From the NCBI GenBank assembly GCA_945861465.1, contig CAMAVB010000002.1, positions 40,600-104,599 on the forward strand: a DNA stretch of 64,000 bases, in the 5' to 3' direction. Positions 56,655-64,000 of the stretch are shown one piece after another; position 1 is the first letter of the stretch, and every line of letters starts with the position of its first letter. The DNA is from Candidatus Kuenenia stuttgartensis. Its GTDB lineage: Bacteria > Planctomycetota > Planctomycetia > Planctomycetales > Planctomycetaceae. The notes below the pieces were generated by a model that had not been told where the DNA came from, ran no database searches, and saw only the letters and a program-made list of their open reading frames with translations. A program made the translations under genes and the position numbers.

Positions 56655-57572
56655 ATGGGGACATTGAAGCATCTTCAGATTGTCTGTGTCACGGTCTGTG
56701 TCTGTCTTCTGTTCGCCAGTGATTGTGGCGGGCAGGTATCACCGTCCGACGGTCAGACGGATGAATTCATTGTGCTTCAGGAATGTCGCGTGACGTTGTT
56801 TCAGTCAGCAGTGCTGGCCAGTACGCGATCCGGAATAATTGACCGAATTGATGTGCTGGACGGTGACGTTGTACCGGCGGGTTTGCAGATCGCACAGATC
56901 CGCGCCGACCTGGCCGGTGCCGAGGTCGCCACTGCCCACCTGAAGGCGAGGAACGACATTGATCTGAGATATGCAGTTAAACTGAGTGAATTGGCACAGC
57001 TGGAATACTCCCGGGCCCTTGCGCTCAACAAGGAAATTCCCGGAGCTCAATCCGAACTCACGGTCAAGAATCTCAAGATTGCTGCCGAGCGTGCTTTGCT
57101 GCAGATTGAACTGGCTTCGCATGGCCTTGAAGTTTCAAAGCTTGAACTTGAAACGGCTCGCATCTCACTTGCTGGATACTCCGTCAAGGCTCCGTTTGAG
57201 GGCGTGATTCTGCGCGTGCAAAAGTCCGTCGGTGAATCAGTTCAGGAAGGCGAACCAATTGCCGATCTCGCAAATCTGAACGAGCTGAAAGTCGAGGGGT
57301 TTCTGCCGCTGGAGGCTGCATGGATGGTCCGTCGGGGATATCCGGTTGAAGTGCAGGTTGAGATTCCGGGAATCGAACTGGAAGTGGAGAAGGTCCGCTT
57401 CACCGGAGAAGTTGTTTTCGTGGACTCTGAGGTTCAGGAAGTCAGTCAAAAGGTCCGTGTCTGGGCCAGAGTCGCCAATTCCAGGGGCCTCTTGAAGTCC
57501 GGACTCATTGCAACCATGCGCATCCCACGCGGCGAACATCAGAAAGTCGCGGTCAAGTCGAAACGGAAGTAG
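56655..57572 (+). CDS. HlyD/RND-type periplasmic adaptor-like protein
   Basis: VLASTRSGIIDRIDVLDGDVVPAGLQIAQIRADLAGAEVATAHL...YSVKAPFEGVILRVQKSVGESVQEGEPIADLANLNELKVEGFLPLEAAWMV. Confidence 0.85.
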   Translation: MGTLKHLQIVCVTVCVCLLFASDCGGQVSPSDGQTDEFIVLQECRVTLFQSAVLASTRSGIIDRIDVLDGDVVPAGLQIAQIRADLAGAEVATAHLKARNDIDLRYAVKLSELAQLEYSRALALNKEIPGAQSELTVKNLKIAAERALLQIELASHGLEVSKLELETARISLAGYSVKAPFEGVILRVQKSVGESVQEGEPIADLANLNELKVEGFLPLEAAWMVRRGYPVEVQVEIPGIELEVEKVRFTGEVVFVDSEVQEVSQKVRVWARVANSRGLLKSGLIATMRIPRGEHQKVAVKSKRK

Positions 57573-57664
57573 CGGAACCTGCTGGCGTGGACAGATTGCA
57601 ATCCCTTATACTCCGCGTAGTTGAAGATGGCACGCCCAGTGCTAGCTTTCGGTCACGTGCGACA

Positions 57665-57697
57665 AAAGTACCAGGCACATTCCATGTGCCGTAGCCA
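57665..57697. repeat. Half-element related to the palindrome in 13528-13605
   Basis: AAAGTACCAGGCACATTCCATGTGCCGTAGCC vs AAAGTAGCAGGCACTTTCCAAGTGCCGTAGCC. Confidence 0.75.
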
Positions 57698-57727
57698 GTC
57701 CCTGCCGTTTCAATTCTTGTCACTTGT

Positions 57728-57778
57728 GTCGCCTTTCGTTCCGCGAGAGAACACTGCTTTCGCGGAGCGAAAGGCGAC
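57728..57778. repeat. Hairpin GTCGCCTTTCGTTCCGCGAGAG..CTTTCGCGGAGCGAAAGGCGAC
   Basis: Direct reading of arms. Confidence 0.85.
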
Positions 57779-57847
57779 ATTGGCAACCACGAGCGTCATA
57801 AGTCGTTCCGGAAATTCAGCCAACAGGTCCATTACAGGTTCGCTCAC

Positions 57848-58612
57848 ATGAAGGTTGAATTTCTTCCATCAACCGTCGGGACCCCTGCCACAAAGCAGTT
57901 TTGTATTTCGGCAGTGGTCAACGACACAATTGCGATTGACGCCGGATCCATTGGATTGCTGTGGCCGGTGGAGAAACAGCTGCAGATCCGGCATGTCTTT
58001 CTTTCCCACAGTCATCTCGATCACATTGCGTCGCTGCCACTGTTTCTGGACAACGTTTACAGGCTGGGCCCCGATTGCCCGGCGGTCTACGCCTGCGAAG
58101 CAACAATCAAGTGTCTGCGCGAAGATGTTTTCAACGACCGCCTGTGGCCGGACTTCATTCGGTTGTCCGAAGAAGAATCTCCGTTTCTCCAACTTCAGAC
58201 GCTGAAGCCGGAAGTGCCCGTCAAACTGCATGGTCTGACCGTCACACCGATACCGCTCAACCACATCGTGCCGACGATGGGCTTTATTCTGCAGGACGCG
58301 GAAAGTACCGTGGCTGTGGTGTCTGACACGAGTCCGACACACCGCATCTGGGAAGTGCTGGCTGCCACAAAGAACCTCCGTGCAGTGATTCTCGACTGCA
58401 GTTTCCCGAACTCACACCGTTGGCTCGCGGATAAATCCGGACATCTCTGCCCGGAACTCTTCGCAGACGAAATCCAGCGATTGCCTGAGTCGGTGCATGT
58501 CATTGCATACCATCTGAAGCCCTGTTTCTTTAGTGAGATTGAACACGAACTCAAAGCCATTCGCCGTGACAATCTGGAGATCGGCGTTACCGGTCGTGAA
58601 TATGTCTTCTGA
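57848..58612 (+). CDS. Metallo-beta-lactamase-fold hydrolase resembling class II cAMP phosphodiesterase
   Basis: AIDAGSIGLLWPVEKQLQIRHVFLSHSHLDHIASLPLFLDNVY...PIPLNHIVPTMGFILQDAESTVAVVSDTSPTHRIWEVL. Confidence 0.8.
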   Translation: MKVEFLPSTVGTPATKQFCISAVVNDTIAIDAGSIGLLWPVEKQLQIRHVFLSHSHLDHIASLPLFLDNVYRLGPDCPAVYACEATIKCLREDVFNDRLWPDFIRLSEEESPFLQLQTLKPEVPVKLHGLTVTPIPLNHIVPTMGFILQDAESTVAVVSDTSPTHRIWEVLAATKNLRAVILDCSFPNSHRWLADKSGHLCPELFADEIQRLPESVHVIAYHLKPCFFSEIEHELKAIRRDNLEIGVTGREYVF

Positions 58613-58625
58613 TTAGGCAGACAGG

Positions 58626-60416
58626 ATGTTAGAGATCTTTGTGATCGGTCCGGAGACGACGCAGCAATTCAGCGTGCCACTCCTGGAAGCGAAGACGTTG
58701 CGACTCGGCCGGTCGTCGCACTGCGAGATTCCCGTACCGTGGGATCGCGCAATCTCCCGCATCCATGCAGAAGTGACGCTGTCGCACGGATACGTCCTGA
58801 TCAGAAAGCTGGACGCAGCCCAGAACCAATTGGTTTTCAAGAACAAGGAAACCTCATCGGTCAACCTGCAGGTTGATGAAGAATTCAAAGTTGGTCAAAC
58901 GACGTTTCGACTTGGATCGACCAGTGATTCGACCACCGACGTCCCGCGGGATTCGGCGGTCAACGAATACACGTTCGCGCCGGGGGAACTGCGCAGCGTC
59001 CCGTTTGTGCAGACGCAAGGGCGGTCGCTCGAACTCCTTGCCACGATTCCGCAACTCATGCGGGAGTCGCGGAATGACCCTGAGTTTGCGGCGGCAATGG
59101 TCAAACTACTGCTTGAGGCTATCCCGCGGTGCTTTGCAGCCGCAGTCGTTGTATTCGATAATGTTCGGGAACAGGAAGACCTGGCAGCAATTCCCGAACC
59201 ATCACTTATGCGATGGAACAGCCGCGATGAAGGCAGCAGTCAGTTTCGGCCAAGCCGTCGCCTGATGGCGACAGCCTTAAGAACGAAACAAAGCGTCCTC
59301 CATATCTGGGATTCGTCGGCCGAACAGGCAGCCTTCACAAATCTTGGCAACCTCGACTGGGCCTTTTGCTCGCCGCTCGTGGACGAATCCTCGCGCGGCT
59401 GGTGCCTCTATCTGAGCGGCGCCTTTGATTCACTCCGACCGACTTCGATGAAGACTGAGCTCCAGGAGCCCATGCGATTTACGGAACTGATGGCACAGTT
59501 CGTTGGTGCCACACGTTCCGTCCGAATGCTGCAGCAGACGCAGACACGCATGTCCAGTTTTTTCCCGCCTGCGGTCGTCAAGACGATAACCAACGAAAAC
59601 GCAGACGCCATGCTGCAGCCGCGGACCAGCAAAATCACGGTGTTGTTCTGTGATCTCCGGGGCTTTTCGAGGAAGATGGAACAGTCTGACGGAGACCTGC
59701 CCGCGTTCCTGTTGAAAGTCAGTGCCGCACTGAGCGCAATGGTCCGTTGCATCATGCAGCACGGCGGCGTCATTGCAGATTTTCAGGGAGACTCGGTACT
59801 CTCATTCTGGGGCTGGCCGCAGGCCACTGACGACGGCCCGTTGCATGCATGCTGTGCCGCGATGGACATCCGAAAACAGTTCGCTGCTGGCCAGGCGGAT
59901 GAAAGCCATTCGCTGCACGGCCTGACAATTGGGATCGGAATCGGCCACGGAATCGGCATCGCAGGCCAGATTGGTCCGCCGGAACAGAGCAAGGTCGGTG
60001 TTTTCGGAGCGGTCGTCAATCAGGCATCGCGTCTGCAGGGCATGACCAAGATGTTTCGAACGCCCATTCTGCTCGATGACGCAACAGCTGCCGTCATCCG
60101 GGAACGCGGACACCTGAACAATCTGCGCTGCCGCCGCGTCGCCCGCGTGCGGCCTCGAGGCATGGAGACCGCCGTGACCATCAGTCAGTTGTTATGGCCG
60201 GAAGGTACAGACCGCGAACTTTCAAATCTGCAACTCGAACTTCACGAACGCGCAGTTGACATGTTCATCTCCGGCCAATGGGCTGAAGCCGAGGAAATCT
60301 TCGGGACACACCTTGCCCAGGATGAACCAAATTCAGTCCTCCGCGACATGATCGCCCTGGGCAACAAGGTTCCGCCGAATCCCTGGGACGGCGTCGTCAC
60401 ACTTCGGCCAGAATGA
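58626..60416 (+). CDS. FHA - (GAF-like) - class III adenylate/guanylate cyclase
   Basis: FHA: LRLGRSSHCEIPVPWDRAISRIHAEVTL; cyclase: KITVLFCDLRGFSRKME...DFQGDSVLSFWGWPQ...VFGAVVNQASRLQGM. Confidence 0.92.
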   Translation: MLEIFVIGPETTQQFSVPLLEAKTLRLGRSSHCEIPVPWDRAISRIHAEVTLSHGYVLIRKLDAAQNQLVFKNKETSSVNLQVDEEFKVGQTTFRLGSTSDSTTDVPRDSAVNEYTFAPGELRSVPFVQTQGRSLELLATIPQLMRESRNDPEFAAAMVKLLLEAIPRCFAAAVVVFDNVREQEDLAAIPEPSLMRWNSRDEGSSQFRPSRRLMATALRTKQSVLHIWDSSAEQAAFTNLGNLDWAFCSPLVDESSRGWCLYLSGAFDSLRPTSMKTELQEPMRFTELMAQFVGATRSVRMLQQTQTRMSSFFPPAVVKTITNENADAMLQPRTSKITVLFCDLRGFSRKMEQSDGDLPAFLLKVSAALSAMVRCIMQHGGVIADFQGDSVLSFWGWPQATDDGPLHACCAAMDIRKQFAAGQADESHSLHGLTIGIGIGHGIGIAGQIGPPEQSKVGVFGAVVNQASRLQGMTKMFRTPILLDDATAAVIRERGHLNNLRCRRVARVRPRGMETAVTISQLLWPEGTDRELSNLQLELHERAVDMFISGQWAEAEEIFGTHLAQDEPNSVLRDMIALGNKVPPNPWDGVVTLRPE

Positions 60417-60510
60417 AGAGAAATTGGGCCTGAGGATCAATCTCGCGCATGATGAACCAGGCGCATCCGATGCGATCGACACCGACATTCTCCCATGTGA
60501 CCCACTTCAT
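60397..60510 (-). pseudogene. Truncated ChrB C-terminal-domain-like remnant (37 codons)
   Basis: Minus-strand ATG 60510: MKWVTWENVGVDRIGCAWFIMREIDPQAQFLFILAEV*; resembles the start of the ChrB C-terminal domain, then stops within the 3' end of the cyclase gene. Confidence 0.55.
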
Positions 60511-60941
60511 GATTCTCGACCTCCATCAGCAGCCAACAGTTCTTCGCGTGTCTGTGGCCCAAGTTCGGAATTGAAATAGTCTCGCTGTTGCGCGTTCTGA
60601 AATCGCTTCGAAAGGGCACTGAGATCGCGATCTTTCCTCTTCAGTGCTGCAAGAATCTCCCGATACTCCGTGTTTACCGGCTCGACGAACTGCTTCTGAA
60701 GTGACTTTGAATCTGCGGCATACGCCTGGTCTGCGTCAAACAGTATGGCATCGCCGCCAAGCTCAGTGATTTCAGCAGACAGCCACTGAAATTGTTCTCG
60801 TGTTCGCGACGTGTTTGGCAGAACCCACGCAGCGTCCTGCAGCGCGATGGCCCCCAGCTGCTTGAGCTTCCGCCATATGGAAACTCGGCCAGCCGAAGGT
60901 TCACGCGGGATTTTGTAAATCAGCAGCAGCCATCGCGTCAC
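60507..60941 (-). CDS. ChrB N-terminal-domain protein
   Basis: MTRWLLLIYKIPREPSAGRVSIWRKLKQLGAIALQDAAWVLPNTSRTREQFQWLSAEITELGGDAILFDA; adjacent to chrA-like gene. Confidence 0.8.
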   Translation of the reverse strand: MTRWLLLIYKIPREPSAGRVSIWRKLKQLGAIALQDAAWVLPNTSRTREQFQWLSAEITELGGDAILFDADQAYAADSKSLQKQFVEPVNTEYREILAALKRKDRDLSALSKRFQNAQQRDYFNSELGPQTREELLAADGGRES

Positions 60942-60959
60942 GGCGGATCCCCAGGGGCA

Positions 60960-62201
60960 TCAGCGAACAAACGGATAGATCAGAAGTCCCGCCAGTGCCG
61001 CAGCCAGAATCACAACGGGTTCCGGCAGTTTCCTGAACTTAAGCAACAAGCCGACCGTAATCAGCAGTATGACAATTTTTGGGACTTCCGGGGTCCAGGC
61101 ATTCGCAAAGATGGTTCGACGACCCAGAACAAGACAGGCTCCAGCGATGGCCCCCACTGCAGCAGCAGTCACGCCATCGACAAAAGCCACGATGCCAGGA
61201 CGTTTGCCATGCTTTTTGAAATAGGGTGCAGGAATGATGGTCAGGAGATAGCAAGGAAGAAATGTGGCGAGTGCGGCTACCGAAGCGCCAGCCAGCCCGG
61301 CTCCAAACCCCGCCCCTTCTGCCGTCACAATGTAACCGATGAATCCTACGGTGATGACAACAGGCCCCGGTGTGATCATGGCGACAGCGACAGCATCCAG
61401 AAACTGCTGGTCATTGAGCCAACCGTATTCTTTGACAACGCCACCATAGAGAAACGGGACAATCGCCAGCCCACTTCCAAATACGAAAGCGCCGGCCTTC
61501 GTAAAGAATATGGCAATCTGAGTTAGAAGTTCGTTCAGGGACGCCTTGACTGCTGGAGCCATTGCCAGAATTGGAAACGCCAGTCCCGCAGCAGTGCCCT
61601 CGGCCTTCTTCCACGGTGGCGTTCGGAGAGCCCAGACGATCAGTCCCGCTCCGAGAAACAGCCAAACGCTTTCACTCTCGGTGACGACGGTCGTGGCCGC
61701 ACTCATCAGATAGATGGCCCACATCAAGCGATTGGTACCAATTGTTTTCTGAGTGAGCTTGTAGGCACTGATGGTGATGATCCCGATCACGCTGGCTCCG
61801 ACACCGTAGAAGACCGCCTGCATCCAACTGATGCCACCGAACGCAACGTAGGCCCAACCGAGCACCAGCACCATCAAAAAAGAGGGTAGTACAAACGTCA
61901 CACCGACCAGCGTTGCTCCCAGAACACCATAGTGGACATATCCAAGATAAATCGCCAATTGCGCCGCCAAAGGCCCCGGCATTAACTGCGCGAGAGTCAG
62001 GCCTTCTTTATACTCGGCTTCAGAAATCCAGTTCCGTTGCTCGACCAGATCGCGGTGCATATAGCCGACAAGTGCCACCGGCCCGCCAAACCCGATTGTC
62101 CCAAGTTTCAGGAAGTAAAGAACCAGTTGACTGAGTCGATACACGAGTGGTTCTGTTTCAATCTGGTCAGTTGCTGTTTTTTCTGTTGTCACGAGGATCA
62201 T
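60960..62201 (-). CDS. chrA: Chromate transporter ChrA-like
   Basis: FLKLGTIGFGGPVALVGYMHRDLVEQRNWISEAEYKEGLTLAQLMPGPLAAQLAIYLGYV...FGSGLAIVPFLYGGVVKEYGWLNDQQFLDAVAVAMITPGPVVITVGFIGY; start 62201 preferred. Confidence 0.93.
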   Translation of the reverse strand: MILVTTEKTATDQIETEPLVYRLSQLVLYFLKLGTIGFGGPVALVGYMHRDLVEQRNWISEAEYKEGLTLAQLMPGPLAAQLAIYLGYVHYGVLGATLVGVTFVLPSFLMVLVLGWAYVAFGGISWMQAVFYGVGASVIGIITISAYKLTQKTIGTNRLMWAIYLMSAATTVVTESESVWLFLGAGLIVWALRTPPWKKAEGTAAGLAFPILAMAPAVKASLNELLTQIAIFFTKAGAFVFGSGLAIVPFLYGGVVKEYGWLNDQQFLDAVAVAMITPGPVVITVGFIGYIVTAEGAGFGAGLAGASVAALATFLPCYLLTIIPAPYFKKHGKRPGIVAFVDGVTAAAVGAIAGACLVLGRRTIFANAWTPEVPKIVILLITVGLLLKFRKLPEPVVILAAALAGLLIYPFVR

Positions 62202-62771
62202 GCTCCACTGCAGGCAAGTAACCACGGTTACAAAATGTAGTATGCATTCAGAAACGGAATCTGCAATACTGGAACCCGAAGATGTTTTGCCGCAGCAAAA
62301 GTCGGGAACTGCGATGTCGCTGCACCGGCCACCATTTCTTAGAAGACATGCCAAGCATGCCATCAATCCGATCACACCTGCGGCACGCGTCGCCAAATGG
62401 TTCGATGCAGAAACGCGAAGTGACCAGATTTCTGGCGGCTCTGGAGATCGACCCTCCCGATTCGATATTCTGACGCTTGGCTTCGCGCTGTTTCCTCAAC
62501 TGCCGTTGGCATTTCCCGGAACGGCGAGAAGTGCCGATGGAAGCGACGGCAGTGAATTGCCGTCCTGCCGGACTCGCATTCCTTCCATGTCGAGTTGACC
62601 GTTTGTATCAATTATTCCGATTATTCTGGCATCGTTGGTTCATTTGCGAAGCAAATCAACCGCGTCTTTTTCTGCTGACCGGACAACCGGAGGCGGGAAC
62701 GGATTCCCGTAAAAAATGTCACGTAGAGGGAATCATGTCTCTGCCCGATTGCCACGGAAGGTGAAGGTCCG

Positions 62772-64000
62772 ATGATAAAGTTCAGCCCCAAATTCTGCAT
62801 GGGACTTTGCAGCGGGCTGTTGTCAATCGTTCTGCACACATCCTTCGCCTGCGCACAGGACGATCACAGTGATGTGTCGCAAAGCCTGATGGCACAGGCG
62901 TTTTCTTCAGAGCCAGACTGGCTGACTGTCAGTACTGACTCCCAATCAGGCACTCTGCTGACCGATTCTCTCCGAGTCACTGCACCTGATGGCTCGTCAG
63001 ATGAGCTTGAGCTGTCGGGTGCGCAACGCCCTGGAGCCGAAGCCAATCCTTTTGAAGCCAACCTGAAGCAACTGCAGAAACGCATTGATGATCTGGAGGC
63101 TTCAGAGAAAAAGCGAGCTGATTCGGACAAGAAGAAGAAAGAAGACGAATCGAAAAAAGCTGAAGGCTGGCAGGATATGTCCACGGACAAGTGGACCGTC
63201 AAGATGGGCGGGCATGTCCAGATGGAATACATCAATTGGGCCAATGCGGACCCAGCGATTCCCAATACCCAGGACTATTTTGAATTCCGTCGATTGCGAC
63301 TTGTGGCAGACGGCACGGGATACGGCCAGTGCGACTTTCGGCTGCAGATGACGCTGGAGCCGGAAACCTTAGGGGCAAACCCCGCCGGGGCCGTGACTAC
63401 CCCCGAGGTCAAGGATGCCTATTTCTCGATGAATGAAATCCCCGGACTGGGACGTGTCCGGATCGGAAACTTCTTCGTCCCGTTTGGACTTGAACAGGTC
63501 ACAAATGACACAATGAACATTTTCATGGAACGCTCCATTCCGACTCAGGGGGTTTTCACTGCGGATCGAGAAGTCGGCATCGCGTTGTATAACTGTACTG
63601 ACGACCAAAGCGTGACGTGGGCCACTGGAATCTTCTTTGACAGTATCAGTGAAAGTCTGAAAGAGCGAATTGATGACAATCAGGGTTACCGCATCAGTGG
63701 GCGTCTGACATGGACTCCGTTTTATGATGAACCGTCGAATGGTCGGTACCTGATTCATACGGGCATCGGTGTTTTGCACACACAGGATCAGGACCGCAGA
63801 GTCCGCGTCCGTGCCCGGCCTCAGGTTCACGAAGGTCCGTTCTTGATCGACAGTGGTCCCATGGCCGCGAGTTCCTACACCACCGGAAATCTGGAATTTG
63901 CGGCGGTGATGGGACCAGTCACGCTGCAAAGCGAAGCCTACGCTTCCAGTGTCAACATGACATCTGGCGGGGCACAGACGCTGACCGGCGCATATGCTCA
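62772..64000 (+). CDS. OprO/OprP-like phosphate-selective porin, partial (runs off right edge)
   Basis: MIKFSPKFCMGLCSGLLSIVLHTSFACAQ signal; coiled coil NLKQLQKRIDDLEASEKK; WTVKMGGHVQMEYINWANAD...YFEFRRLRLVADGTGYGQCDFRLQMTLEP...DAYFSMNEIPGLGRVRIGNFFVPFGLEQVTNDTMNIFMERS. Confidence 0.85.
   Translation, partial: MIKFSPKFCMGLCSGLLSIVLHTSFACAQDDHSDVSQSLMAQAFSSEPDWLTVSTDSQSGTLLTDSLRVTAPDGSSDELELSGAQRPGAEANPFEANLKQLQKRIDDLEASEKKRADSDKKKKEDESKKAEGWQDMSTDKWTVKMGGHVQMEYINWANADPAIPNTQDYFEFRRLRLVADGTGYGQCDFRLQMTLEPETLGANPAGAVTTPEVKDAYFSMNEIPGLGRVRIGNFFVPFGLEQVTNDTMNIFMERSIPTQGVFTADREVGIALYNCTDDQSVTWATGIFFDSISESLKERIDDNQGYRISGRLTWTPFYDEPSNGRYLIHTGIGVLHTQDQDRRVRVRARPQVHEGPFLIDSGPMAASSYTTGNLEFAAVMGPVTLQSEAYASSVNMTSGGAQTLTGAYA

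Noticed and set aside
60792-61526. 244-aa plus ORF
   Set aside because: Antisense to chrA; biased composition
62200-62598. 132-aa plus ORF upstream of the porin
   Set aside because: Overlaps the chrA 5' region, two other frames equally open, no motif

Overview
The window is Planctomycetes-like (inference from gene content and style). It is a gene-dense chromosomal segment with no transposase, integrase, phage or CRISPR locus that I could recognise. Recognisable genes: a partial S9-type peptidase, a polyprenol-kinase-like membrane protein, tRNA-Gly(GCC), tig-clpP-clpP, recO, a BamD-like TPR lipoprotein, an LptE-like lipoprotein, an AhpD-like protein, a solitary ribosomal protein L24, bamA, an SLBB protein, sucCD, a GN/P-rich exported protein, an FGE-like protein, an S41 protease, a WS/DGAT-like acyltransferase, Gfo/Idh/MocA oxidoreductases, ugd, an MFS nucleoside-permease-like protein, a HEAT+sialidase protein, a cluster of small-molecule metabolism genes (44.8-56.2 kb), an HlyD-like adaptor, an MBL/PDEase-II-like protein next to an FHA-cyclase, a chromate-resistance-like chrBA remnant, and an OprO/P-like porin at the right edge. 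Two things stand out. (1) At 10.1-16.5 kb, two large overlapping genes encode a degenerate vWA + beta-propeller + ribosomal-L7/L12-CTD-like protein and a bpX6-like N-domain + TPR + beta-propeller protein. They resemble the non-ATPase half of a MoxR-vWA-beta-propeller ternary conflict system, but no MoxR ATPase is in the window. One of the two genes carries an in-frame palindromic repeat insertion. (2) The intergenic space is full of multi-family, modular, hairpin-forming repeats. Terminal arms are reused around different cores, tips are shared (CGTTTAAC), and in two cases the element supplies a gene's stop codon. All homology calls are by eye; no database search was run.
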